From Acidobacteriota bacterium (GTDB lineage Bacteria; Acidobacteriota; Holophagae; Acanthopleuribacterales; Acanthopleuribacteraceae), in assembly GCA_030066195.1 (NCBI GenBank), contig JASJCB010000151.1:1-57558 (forward strand): a DNA stretch of 57,558 bases, given 5' to 3'. This document shows positions 42,141 through 50,257 of this stretch, piece after piece; the first letter of the stretch is position 1, and each line of letters begins with the position of its first letter. Below the pieces are notes generated by a model. That model had not been told where the DNA came from, did not search any database, and was given only the letters and a program-made list of their open reading frames with translations. The position numbers were made by a program, and so were the translations under genes.

Positions 42141-42716
42141 TCAATCCTCCTTTTTCAAGACATGTCCGACATCGTGACAATCCAGGCAGGATGTCTCACC
42201 GGTTTTGATTTCTTCAGCGTTGTCCACATGGTCCTCGCCGGACTGATAGTTCTTGGCGGGCCCGTGACAGTGGAGGCAGTCCTCGTTTCGGTAGGCTTGG
42301 TAGAGTTCGATTTCTTCGGGAGGGCCGGTCACATAGTTGACGTAGACGTGTTTCAATCCGTTGAGCTTGGCCTTGATATCGCCGAACATACTGTATTCGC
42401 TATGACAGTCGTAGCAAGCGTTTTCCTGGGGAACCCAGTTGTTCTGGTAGTGAATGGCGGGAATCGATTCAGCGTCCTCAACATGAAGACTGTCAATATA
42501 GGCATCCATAACGTGGCAGGAACCGCAAAACTCGACGCTCTTCATGGCATTGAGACTGTGCAACGTCACACCGAGACCATAAACCAGAGGCATGGGAGCA
42601 AAAACCAGGCTGCCGATGGCGACACGGCCCACAACGGACATGTGGCGCCATTGCTTCATCAGGAAAAAAATCAAGCCCAGATCGATAAGTCCCAGAACAA
42701 ACAGGAAAACACTCAC
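42141..42716 (-). CDS. Tetraheme NapC/NirT-type membrane cytochrome c
   Basis: 191 residues from GTG 42716 (GGAGG upstream). Two hydrophobic segments at the N-terminus (about 2-20 and 32-53) precede four heme motifs: CGSCH 64-68, CYDCH 101-105, CLHCH 147-151 and CLDCH 177-181. NapC/NirT/NrfH proteins take electrons from menaquinol and pass them to a periplasmic reductase. The first motif, in EFCGSCHVMDAYIDSLH, matches this family. The operon also has a monoheme cytochrome and a small membrane protein, but no terminal reductase. Electron acceptor unknown. Confidence 0.85.
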   Translation of the reverse strand: MSVFLFVLGLIDLGLIFFLMKQWRHMSVVGRVAIGSLVFAPMPLVYGLGVTLHSLNAMKSVEFCGSCHVMDAYIDSLHVEDAESIPAIHYQNNWVPQENACYDCHSEYSMFGDIKAKLNGLKHVYVNYVTGPPEEIELYQAYRNEDCLHCHGPAKNYQSGEDHVDNAEEIKTGETSCLDCHDVGHVLKKED

Positions 42717-42736
42717 GCCTAACCTCCGGGAAAGCG

Positions 42737-43057
42737 TTACTTCTTAAGGGTTAACATCCAGGCTACGATGACTTTCATTTGTTCTTCGTCGCCTTTGAAC
42801 TTCATTTTGTGTTTCTTGCCGTCTTTCTCGATTTCTTTTTTCAGGTAGGAAAAGAGCCATGCTTCCTCGCGTTGATTGCCCACATCGGCCAGGTCCGTTG
42901 CTTTCTTGGGATCCTTGGCGGTAGTTTTGATCTCCAGTGTCGTCACCTCGTGGCATTTCATGCACTTGAGTTCTTTGAAGACGGCGGCGCCGTCGGTGGA
43001 CCGGACGGGCAGGCAGACGGCAAGAGAAACCAGTGCGGCAATCATCATTCTTTTCAC
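42737..43057 (-). CDS. Monoheme c-type cytochrome
   Basis: 106 residues from GTG 43057, behind AAGGAG at the right distance; the longer frame to 43096 has no such site. Signal peptide (VKRMMIAALVSLAVCLPVRS) then one heme motif CMKCH (32-36). A Lys-rich body with 'DLADVGNQREEAWLFSYLKKEI' and a C-terminal 'KFKGDEEQMKVIVAWMLTLKK' follows, where Met and the usual last helix fit class I cytochrome c. It probably shuttles electrons to or from the tetraheme protein encoded 20 bases downstream. Confidence 0.8.
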   Translation of the reverse strand: MKRMMIAALVSLAVCLPVRSTDGAAVFKELKCMKCHEVTTLEIKTTAKDPKKATDLADVGNQREEAWLFSYLKKEIEKDGKKHKMKFKGDEEQMKVIVAWMLTLKK

Positions 43058-43310
43058 AGTAAACTCCTTCCTTCGGAATGCATGAACCGGGTACATACCC
43101 TGGTTTTCTCCAAGGTAATTCCCCTGATAGAGGGTGTCTATACAAAATACATGCCGGTCTTCCTAACCGAAGTGAAACCAAAAATCACAATACACATATT
43201 CTCTTTTCAATCGATTAGGGTACAACTGCGGCTGGGAATATCCTAGCATCCTGAGTAATATTCCTCAACGCTTTTCATGGCGCGGGCCGCTCCTACCACA
43301 CCTTTTCCGT

Positions 43311-43868
43311 TCAGGGTCCCCAGGGTAGGAAGCGGGGTTTACCGCCCATGGTGCGGACCCACTCAGGGTTCTGTCGCAATATTCTTTCCTCGTTGCGGAT
43401 GCGTATCGACAATACCACCAGATTGCCTAGGGTCAGGATCGCCGCACTGAAATACAGCTTGAAGATGAGCGGAATGAAGAGCAGTTCCAGAACCACGACA
43501 AGATAATTGGGATGGCGAATGTAGCGATAGGGGCCGTTGCTGACGATGGGGTAGTCCTGACCGCCCACCACGCGCACATTCCAACTGCGGCCCATGGTGT
43601 GCAGCGTCCAGAAACGCAGTATGAACGCGATCAGGATAATGCTCAGGGCCGCGTAACTCAAGGGCCCGCCGAACTGGGGGCGGCGCCAAAACAATTCCAG
43701 CGGCAACAAAACGAAAAATGAACCGTGGAGGGCCACCATCCAGGGAAACAACCGCTCCGCAAGCATGTCGGCTTTATCCCGGTGAATCCGCCAGTTGGCT
43801 TTGGAGCGGCGCAGTTCCCAGATGCGCAGGCAGGCCAATAAACCTAAAAAGACCAGGTAGACGATCAC
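43311..43868 (-). CDS. Isoprenylcysteine carboxyl methyltransferase-like membrane protein
   Basis: 185 residues from GTG 43868, directly after the upstream stop. It is hydrophobic with about four or five helices. The C-terminal half has the ICMT signature: GPYRYIRHPNYLVVVLELL, in which RHPxY is the SAM-binding core, and a final 'NEERILRQNPEW' region with the conserved E-E. In bacteria such proteins methylate small isoprenoid or fatty substrates rather than proteins. The neighbouring acyl carrier protein makes a carrier-bound or lipid substrate possible; that is inference. Confidence 0.7.
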   Translation of the reverse strand: MIVYLVFLGLLACLRIWELRRSKANWRIHRDKADMLAERLFPWMVALHGSFFVLLPLELFWRRPQFGGPLSYAALSIILIAFILRFWTLHTMGRSWNVRVVGGQDYPIVSNGPYRYIRHPNYLVVVLELLFIPLIFKLYFSAAILTLGNLVVLSIRIRNEERILRQNPEWVRTMGGKPRFLPWGP

Positions 43869-44414
43869 TCAGGTCCCCGTGCGAAGCAATTCGGCCTGTT
43901 TTTCTACCCAGACCATGACCAGACTGTCCGCCTTGGGTAGGGGCACTTCCGCACCACTCTCGGTACACGGCCGGAAATCGCGGATGATGACCGGCTCGCC
44001 GCTCTCGAGTTTTTCCGGCAGCGCCCTGTAGAATTCGTCGATCAATCTGGCGAAGGTGCGAATGGTGAAGTATTCCTGAAGCTTGTGGATGGTCAGTTCC
44101 TCGGGCAATTCGACTGCCTCCAGTTCCGGCATGCGCCCGAGCGCCACGCGTTTGCCTTCGTCAGTTAACCTGCCTTCCGCCAGCAGCCGATTACCGCCCA
44201 GCAATTTGTCCAATTCCTCGATGGGGTTTATATCGCTGAAGTCGAAATCGAAAGTCTCCTGAACCGAGAACCCCATTTCAATGATATCCAGCGATTCCAG
44301 ACCCAGTTCTGCCACCAGCGGCGCATCGGGCGTAAGCGGTTTCGGCGGATCGGTATTTTCTTCGATCAGTTCGACAATTTTTTGGCAGACGGCATCGATC
44401 GACGGGATATTCAT
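43869..44414 (-). CDS. Acyl carrier protein with long C-terminal extension
   Basis: 181 residues. The first ~75 are an acyl carrier domain with LGLESLDIIEMG; Ser41 should carry 4'-phosphopantetheine. The remaining ~100 residues (LAEGRLTDEGKRVALGRMPELEAVELPEELTIHKLQEYFTIRTFARLIDEFY…) include a second 'LTIHKLQEYFTIRTFARLI' stretch that recalls the last helix region of carrier domains but lacks a Ser. Typical ACPs have about 80 residues, so the extension is notable. It overlaps the Nudix-nucleotidyltransferase gene by 4 bases and abuts the ICMT-like gene, so it is in the same operon. Confidence 0.75.
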   Translation of the reverse strand: MNIPSIDAVCQKIVELIEENTDPPKPLTPDAPLVAELGLESLDIIEMGFSVQETFDFDFSDINPIEELDKLLGGNRLLAEGRLTDEGKRVALGRMPELEAVELPEELTIHKLQEYFTIRTFARLIDEFYRALPEKLESGEPVIIRDFRPCTESGAEVPLPKADSLVMVWVEKQAELLRTGT

Positions 44415-45415
44415 GCTTTGCTCGCTTGTTGTTTTCGTAATGCGGTTGAGGAAACATCGCGGTGATGATGATCGTCCAGGAAGTGGATCTGCAGGGACGG
44501 CGCGTGCGCCTTGAACCAGTCTCGGGCGGCTTCAAACTGGTCGGATGTGACACGACGCGGTGCAACATAGAGATGGTTCAAGGCCTGAGCCAGAGTGATC
44601 GATTCGTTCCAGCCCGGGAAGGACGTGAAGCTGTCTTCTCCGATCAGGAAGCCTTTCGTTCGGGCCTTGACATAGGGAAGCCAGGCAATGGTGGGGTTGG
44701 CGCCTTCCATACCGCAAAACCCCGGAAAGACGAGGGCGCCGAAATGTTCCGCGCGCTCGACCAGTTCGCGGAACAAGCGCCAGGAACACTGACCGGCCTC
44801 ACCCTTCTTGAAGGGGTTGCTGTCGGGTACAACCACCAGGCCTTCCTTGCGGGGGCACAAGGCCAGGCAGGCTTCGTGACCCTGATGCCAGGGGTTGAAA
44901 CTGCCGCCGAAGAAGGTGAGATGATCGCCCAGGGGGCCTCGACCATAAACGGGAATGTCGGCCAGACGCGGGTCGTACATGGGCATCTCAGGCCAGAACT
45001 TGCCGAGGGCCTCGCATAAAATAGCGCCGTGATCGAAGGCCGGCGAGCTTAAATCGGACAGGGGAACCCACTCGGCGCGTACGGCATCGTCACCGCCTTT
45101 AACCGGAAGGGGTTGCGGTAGGTGAAACAGGAAGGGTTGGCTGAGGGTCCAGCCCCTGGGGTCTCGGCCCTCCCGTGTTCTCAGGGTTAAGGGGACGGCC
45201 TGCCGGGGCTTTAGTTGCAGGCCGGTTTCTTCAATCAACTCGCGGACGACGGCATTCGGCGGAAGTTCGTAGGGATCGACAAAGCCGCCGGGCAAGGCGA
45301 AGCGACCTTGAAAAGGAGGCTTCGCCCGCTCGATCACCAGCAACTTCATGCGGGGACCCAAGCCGGCCAACACCACGGCATCGACCGTGAGCGACGGTTT
45401 GGGATAGTCGGTCAT
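44411..45415 (-). CDS. Nudix hydrolase-nicotinate/NMN adenylyltransferase-like fusion
   Basis: 334 residues in two domains. The N-terminal Nudix domain has the box GGFVDPYELPPNAVVRELIEETGL (43-66) with all G, E and R-E-x-x-E-E positions. The C-terminal domain starts near 165 with FFGGSFNPWHQGHEACL, the GGSFxPxHxGH nucleotide-binding motif of NadD/NMNAT, and ends with SSTALRKQ, the I-S-S-T-x-I/L-R motif. Known bifunctional Nudix-NMNAT proteins generally have the NMNAT part first; here the order is reversed. It probably acts in NAD turnover (ADP-ribose hydrolysis plus adenylyl transfer). The four-gene operon context (peptidase, ACP, methyltransferase) is unusual for NAD metabolism. Confidence 0.8.
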   Translation of the reverse strand: MTDYPKPSLTVDAVVLAGLGPRMKLLVIERAKPPFQGRFALPGGFVDPYELPPNAVVRELIEETGLQLKPRQAVPLTLRTREGRDPRGWTLSQPFLFHLPQPLPVKGGDDAVRAEWVPLSDLSSPAFDHGAILCEALGKFWPEMPMYDPRLADIPVYGRGPLGDHLTFFGGSFNPWHQGHEACLALCPRKEGLVVVPDSNPFKKGEAGQCSWRLFRELVERAEHFGALVFPGFCGMEGANPTIAWLPYVKARTKGFLIGEDSFTSFPGWNESITLAQALNHLYVAPRRVTSDQFEAARDWFKAHAPSLQIHFLDDHHHRDVSSTALRKQQASKA

Positions 45416-45421
45416 GGAGAA

Positions 45422-46834
45422 TCAACTCCCGGCATGAAGATCCAGGATATGAGCCACGCAGCAAGTCAGTTTCTTGGCGAACGGGATGTGCAGGAACTCG
45501 TTGGGGCCGTGCGCATTACTCTGGGGGCCCAGCACGCCGGTGACCACGAATTGCGCCTTGGGGAACTTTTCGCCCAGCATCCCCATGAAGGGAATGGAAC
45601 CGCCCTCGCCCATGTGCAACGCGGGTTTGCCGTAGAAGGTTTGGGAAACCTCCTCCAGTGCCTCGTTAAGCCAGGGGGACAAGGCGGGTGCGTTCCAACC
45701 GTTGGCGGGTTCGTCGAACTTGACGGCTACCTTGGCGCCGTAGGGCGGATCTGTCGTGAGTACGCGGGTGATGTCTTTGACGGCTTGTTGGGAGTTAAGC
45801 GTGGGCGGCAGGCGGAAGCTGAGTTTCAGTTCGGTGTACGGTCTCAGCACGTTACCGCCCGATTGTGTGGGCGGCAAACCCTCCTGGCCGATGAAGGAAA
45901 CGGTAGGACGCCAGGTTCGGTTCAAGACCAGTTCCGTGTTGGAACCCTCGAAAGGTTTCGCGCCGTCCAGGAAGGGGAACTTGGTGTAAACCTCGTCGCC
46001 TAAAGCGTCGGCGGCGCGTTCGGCCTGATCGATGCGCTCTTGGGGGATTTCATCGTGCAGTTCTTCCAGCAGGACCTTACCGGTTTTGGAATCTTCGAGG
46101 CGGTCCAGCAACTCGCGAATGATGCGGAAGGAACTGGGCACCACGCCGCTGGCGTCGCCGGAATGGACGCCCTCGCGCAGGATGTCCACGCGCAGGGTGC
46201 CGCCGGCCATGCCGCGCAGGGAGGTCGTGGACCAAAGCTGGTCGTAATTACCCGCTCCCGAATCAAGGCAAACCACCAGGTCGGGGCTGCCCAGAACGTC
46301 GGCGAAATGGTCCACATAGGCGGGCAGGTCGATGGAGCCGGACTCCTCGGAGAATTCGATGAGAATGACACAACGGGCGTGCTTGACACCCTGCTCTCTC
46401 ATAGCCTTGATGGCGCAGATGGAAGCGAACAGGGCATAGCCGTCGTCGGCGCCGCCGCGGCCGTAAAGCTTGTCGTCTTCCATCACCGGAATCCAGGGAC
46501 CGAAACCGGGGCGCCAGCCGGTCATCTCCGGCTGCTTATCCAGGTGGCCGTACATGACGATGGTTTTGTCATCGATATCGCCGGGGACATCCAACAGCAA
46601 CAAGGGCGTGCGACCGGGCAAGCGGCCGATATGCAATTCGGCGCCCGGGATCGGATGTTGCTCGATCCACTTGACGGCCAGTTGCAACGCGTCTTCCATA
46701 TGGCCGTTGGCTTCCCAATCGGGATCGAAATGTACCGACTTGTTGGGGATCTTGATGTATTCGGTAATTGTGGGGGTAATGTGGTCGTCCCAAAACTTAT
46801 TGACGAAGGCTTCAGTTTGTTGTGCGTTTGGCAT
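45422..46834 (-). CDS. M20 family metallopeptidase (dipeptidase-like)
   Basis: 470 residues of a di-zinc M20 peptidase in the CNDP/ArgE/DapE group. YGHLDKQP holds the first metal His97, YGRGGADDGY holds bridging Asp130, and IEFSEESGS holds the catalytic Glu and a ligand Glu near 165. Late in the chain, GEGGSIPFM and GPQSNAHGPNEF supply the last His ligand. There is no signal peptide, so it likely hydrolyses dipeptides in the cytoplasm. GAGGAG precedes the ATG. It is first in the operon running to 43311, with a 6-base gap to the next gene. Confidence 0.88.
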   Translation of the reverse strand: MPNAQQTEAFVNKFWDDHITPTITEYIKIPNKSVHFDPDWEANGHMEDALQLAVKWIEQHPIPGAELHIGRLPGRTPLLLLDVPGDIDDKTIVMYGHLDKQPEMTGWRPGFGPWIPVMEDDKLYGRGGADDGYALFASICAIKAMREQGVKHARCVILIEFSEESGSIDLPAYVDHFADVLGSPDLVVCLDSGAGNYDQLWSTTSLRGMAGGTLRVDILREGVHSGDASGVVPSSFRIIRELLDRLEDSKTGKVLLEELHDEIPQERIDQAERAADALGDEVYTKFPFLDGAKPFEGSNTELVLNRTWRPTVSFIGQEGLPPTQSGGNVLRPYTELKLSFRLPPTLNSQQAVKDITRVLTTDPPYGAKVAVKFDEPANGWNAPALSPWLNEALEEVSQTFYGKPALHMGEGGSIPFMGMLGEKFPKAQFVVTGVLGPQSNAHGPNEFLHIPFAKKLTCCVAHILDLHAGS

Positions 46835-46958
46835 ATGTAACTCCTCAACAGGTATCGGCGGTCGGAAGTCATCCTAGCCCAACCGGCCGCTAAATACAAG
46901 ACGGGGCTTTCCCATGAACGAGGGGCGATAAGGTCGCGGGCGGCTCCCTGTCTCGCCT

Positions 46959-47375
46959 CTAACCGGCAGTAAGCCCCTGACTGTTGTTTTCGGAGGTCAG
47001 CGCGGCCACATCGCGCAGCAGGCGGCAGAAATCGACCGGCTTGGCGTAGGTGAGCACCGCGCCCAGCAAACGAGCGCTTTCCAGGTAGCTGTCGACAATT
47101 TCGGCATGGCCGGGAAGGCGCCGTTCTCCACCGCCGGAAATGGCGACAATGGTGGGGTGATCTCGGCCCTCCACCAGTTCCTGGATCATGGAGATGCCTT
47201 CCATTTCCGGCATGATCAGGTCGGTGACCACGATATGGGGATGCCATTGACGACACATCTTCAGGCCCTTCCGACCGTTATGCGCCTGCTTGACCATGTA
47301 CCCGGCGGCCTGAAAGATTTCGCTCAGGGTTTCCGCGAAATCGATGTCGTCCTCGATCACTAAAAGACGGGTCAT
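46959..47375 (-). CDS. Single-domain response regulator (CheY-like)
   Basis: 138 residues from ATG 47375 (GGGAGGA upstream). It is a receiver domain with the acidic pair in VIEDDIDF, phosphoacceptor Asp52 in VVTDLIMPEMEG, Ser80 in AISGGG (switch Ser/Thr), and Lys112 in TYAKPVD. No output domain follows, so it probably acts by protein contact. No histidine kinase is in view. Confidence 0.85.
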   Translation of the reverse strand: MTRLLVIEDDIDFAETLSEIFQAAGYMVKQAHNGRKGLKMCRQWHPHIVVTDLIMPEMEGISMIQELVEGRDHPTIVAISGGGERRLPGHAEIVDSYLESARLLGAVLTYAKPVDFCRLLRDVAALTSENNSQGLTAG

Positions 47376-47571
47376 GCATGTCCTCCCGAGGTCTCGTAAG
47401 GCTTTTCGGTTGCGTGCGCCCGTGAGTTGAGGAAAACCTTTGCTCATATGGAAATTGTTACAAATAAGGTTTTGCGACCATACGATGCAGAAGAACCATA
47501 GGAAACCAATGATCGGCGCAACTGTTCTTGGGCTCGGGTAAAACAATTGGACAACAAGGTTTTCGGTATCA

Positions 47572-49323
47572 CTAATTCGGGGTGTCGTAATAAACCAGTT
47601 CCCAGCCGTGGAAGACCAACACCGGGCAGAGCCATTCGATGGCTTCACCAACTTTTTTCAGTCGGGGGTCCCGGCGGTATCGCTCCAACTGGGTTCGGGC
47701 CTCCTCGATATTGGATTGAAGGAGTGTGTCGGTTAATTTCTCTCCGCGTTTGATGTATTTCAGTTCGATCAAGTATCCGAAACGGATATTCTTGTAGCGT
47801 GCGACAAAAGGCTCCAAGTAGATATCGCAAAAGCCCTTGCTCAGTTCAGTCTCGCTGCCGGTGATGAAGTAGTTGGTGCTGTTGAGATAAGCAAGGAGGA
47901 AGCCTTGGATTACCTTTTCGCCGTGCATAAAATCTCGGACCGCGGTGTATTCCCCAACCGCATCCCCGATCAGTTTGAAGAAGGGTTTCCAGTTGCCGAA
48001 CCAGCCCATTTGCTCCAGCGCCTTTTGCACGGCCATGGGCTCGATGCGGAAGACGTTCGTGTCTTTATAGGCGTCGCGCAATTGGCCCCAAATCATGCCC
48101 GCAATCGTTTGATTGGGCACCTTCAGGATTGGTTCGGCAATTGCCTGTCCGCTGTGTGTGATCAGGCCGAAGTAGAAGAGCAGGGAGACGAAGTTGGACG
48201 AATCGGTAAGTTCCTCGATAGGGAACCCCGTGGCGATGGGCGATGAGATTCGGCCCTGTTCAATAACGGTTTTCAGGATTTTGAAGTTCCCGTTCAACTG
48301 CTTCTCGGCCAGGAGTAGATGCCGCAACTTACCGTAGTCCATGCGCACGTTCTGGTCGGTCATGTCGGTAGGCATCCGTTTCAGGCGGGTTACCGAGCGA
48401 ATAAAGTAGAGCACCATGTCGGGGTTGAAGACCTCGGTGTCGGTATCGATCGAATACCGATAACCGCCGTACCATTCTCTTGCGATGTCCAGTACCTGTT
48501 CTCGGGTCATGCCCAACAGGTCGGGGATGTCGTACAAATCCAATGCCGCGGCGGTTTCCGACTCGGTAAAACCCGCCATATCTTGAAACTGGGGCTCCAG
48601 ACTGATGTGAATGCCGATGTTGAAGCCGCTGGTTACATCGTCCATGGTAACGGGAGAAACACCGGTAATGAACAAACGGGCAAGCCCGGAATCCTGCATG
48701 CTCGTTCCCTCTTTCAACACATTGAAGAAGTGGCGAAAGAATCCGGCGCCGCGGGTTATCTGTTGATACCGCTGTTTCCCATGAGTGGTCAGGATGGTGT
48801 TGGTAAAGTTATCGTATTCGTCGATAAGAATGTAAAGCTTGAGGTTGTGGGTTCGACAATAGGCAAAAAGCGCGCTGAGACGGTCCCCGGCAGTTGTCAT
48901 CTTGGACGCCGCGGTAACGAACTTCTCCGTGAATGTACCCGGGTAGCGATCGATAAAGTCATCGAAGATGGTTCGGGTGTATTGCTCGAAAGACGCTTCG
49001 ACGCGATCGGGCTCGGGTCGCACCGCCGAAAAGTTAAAGGCCAGAACCATATACCTGTTTTTCTCCTCGGTAGGGTTCTTGCCAAGCCACGAATTACCGA
49101 ACAGGTTTTCGAAACGTTTCTTGAAGTTGGTATCGTAGTAGCAAAACAGCGTGGAAACCAGGAGTGACTTGCCCGAACGTCTGGGTCGAAGGAAGAATAA
49201 AAAGTGGCCGGCCTCCTCCAGTTCCGGAATAAATCGGGTTTTGTCCACATAGGTCATCTTTTGTTCGATAACCTGCGTAAAGTCGGCAACACCGTAGGGA
49301 ATCTTGGGATACTGTCGGCTCAT
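47572..49323 (-). CDS. AAA-ATPase-like/PD-(D/E)XK nuclease-like protein (DUF1703 type)
   Basis: 583 residues. The N-terminus, IPYGVADFTQVIEQKMTYVDKTRFIPELEEAGHFLFFLRPRRSGKSL, is the characteristic opening of the AAA-ATPase-like family, with Walker A RPRRSGKSLL at 46-55 and an 'ILIDEYDNFTN' Walker B. The C-terminal domain contains GFCDIYLEPF and GYLIELKYIKRGEKL, the D…ExK of a PD-(D/E)XK nuclease fold. These proteins occur in many lineage-specific copies in Bacteroidetes, Acidobacteria and others. Their job is not established; a conflict or mobile-element role is suspected. It stands alone here. Confidence 0.8.
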   Translation of the reverse strand: MSRQYPKIPYGVADFTQVIEQKMTYVDKTRFIPELEEAGHFLFFLRPRRSGKSLLVSTLFCYYDTNFKKRFENLFGNSWLGKNPTEEKNRYMVLAFNFSAVRPEPDRVEASFEQYTRTIFDDFIDRYPGTFTEKFVTAASKMTTAGDRLSALFAYCRTHNLKLYILIDEYDNFTNTILTTHGKQRYQQITRGAGFFRHFFNVLKEGTSMQDSGLARLFITGVSPVTMDDVTSGFNIGIHISLEPQFQDMAGFTESETAAALDLYDIPDLLGMTREQVLDIAREWYGGYRYSIDTDTEVFNPDMVLYFIRSVTRLKRMPTDMTDQNVRMDYGKLRHLLLAEKQLNGNFKILKTVIEQGRISSPIATGFPIEELTDSSNFVSLLFYFGLITHSGQAIAEPILKVPNQTIAGMIWGQLRDAYKDTNVFRIEPMAVQKALEQMGWFGNWKPFFKLIGDAVGEYTAVRDFMHGEKVIQGFLLAYLNSTNYFITGSETELSKGFCDIYLEPFVARYKNIRFGYLIELKYIKRGEKLTDTLLQSNIEEARTQLERYRRDPRLKKVGEAIEWLCPVLVFHGWELVYYDTPN

Positions 49324-49544
49324 ACAACCCTCGAATCATCACGATAACCTACATTCTAGCAGTAGTTGAAAGCCCGCTCCCAAGAAAACAGCGCTCGTTT
49401 CTCCCGGCTTCTATGTCACCCTACGACCGCTATGGAAGTAATCTTGCAGTCGGATCGGCACGGCTCGCGTTAAAGGATTATGCGGTTGCCCGAACAGGCT
49501 CGAACGGGTTCCGTGATAAGATGATCAAGACAAAGAGGGGAGCC

Positions 49545-50018
49545 ATGATCTTTCGCTTCTTTTTGCTGGTGTTGTTTCTTAGCTTCGCCGAGCTTTATAT
49601 CCTGGTTTACGTGGCCTCGAAAACCGGTTTTCTGCTGACCTTCAGCTTGTGTCTGCTAACCGGTATCGTGGGCGGCGCCATGGTGCGCAGCCAGGGGTTG
49701 TCCACGCTGAACAAGATTCAAAAATCACTGGCTTCCGGTCAGTTGCCCGCGCGCGAGATTGTCTCCGGGTTGATCCTGTTGGTGACCGGAACCCTATTAC
49801 TGACGCCGGGTTTCATTACCGATGTGGCGGCCTTTCTGTTCCTGGTGCCGCCCGTTCGCGACCTGGTTTCCGCAATCCTGATCCGCTACTTTCAGGGTCG
49901 AATCGTGGTGATGGGCGGCAGCTACCGGAACGGCAGGCACAGGCGGCCGGAACCCAAGAGCGGGCCGCAAAACATGATCATCGACGTGGAGCCCCTTGAA
50001 TCCGAAGAGGTGGATTGA
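49545..50018 (+). CDS. fxsA: FxsA family membrane protein
   Basis: 157 residues from ATG 49545 (GAGGGGA upstream). FxsA family features are clear: FLSFAELYILVYVASKTGFLLTFSLCLLTGIVGGAMVRSQGLSTLNKIQ, then SGLILLVTGTLLLTPGFITDVAAFLFLVPPVR and a soluble basic tail. In E. coli FxsA affects exclusion of phage T7 by the F plasmid; its normal role is unclear. Four membrane segments are expected. It is followed directly by a small membrane protein and a MotB-like gene. Confidence 0.88.
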   Translation: MIFRFFLLVLFLSFAELYILVYVASKTGFLLTFSLCLLTGIVGGAMVRSQGLSTLNKIQKSLASGQLPAREIVSGLILLVTGTLLLTPGFITDVAAFLFLVPPVRDLVSAILIRYFQGRIVVMGGSYRNGRHRRPEPKSGPQNMIIDVEPLESEEVD

Positions 50019-50224
50019 TGTCGAAGAAAGCCGGATGTGTTTTTGCCGCTGCTTGGATTACCGTGGCGGTGCTGATCTCCATCCTGGTTATCTTCTGGCT
50101 GCTGTCCACGTTGTTCAACCTACAGGTTTGGGATGAGTTCTGGATTTGGGTGACCAGTTGGACCGGCATGGCCGCCGCCCCTATTTTTTCCTTTACCCAT
50201 TTGCTTGAGAGGACGAGAGTATAA
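50018..50224 (+). CDS. Small membrane protein of unknown function
   Basis: 68 residues starting at ATG 50018, overlapping the FxsA stop by one base, with GAGG upstream. One long membrane helix (AAAWITVAVLISILVIFWLLSTLF) and a Trp-rich stretch (VWDEFWIWVTSWTGM). The family is not recognised. The TAA stop falls inside the TATAAT element that may drive the next gene. Confidence 0.5.
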   Translation: MSKKAGCVFAAAWITVAVLISILVIFWLLSTLFNLQVWDEFWIWVTSWTGMAAAPIFSFTHLLERTRV

Positions 50225-50225
50225 T
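50220..50225 (+). promoter_or_regulatory. Candidate -10 element for the MotB-like gene
   Basis: Consensus TATAAT, 32 bases before ATG 50258, overlapping the preceding stop codon. No good -35. Confidence 0.35.
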
Positions 50226-50257
50226 AGAGTAATGTTCGAGCCCGCGGAACGGAAGCC

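Noticed and set aside
43869..44414. Fusion of two acyl carrier domains
   Set aside because: The C-terminal part lacks a second Ser attachment motif, so it is recorded as an extension only.
47572..49323. Transposase
   Set aside because: Walker A at the N-terminus and D…ExK near the C-terminus fit the AAA/PD-(D/E)XK family; there are no terminal inverted repeats.
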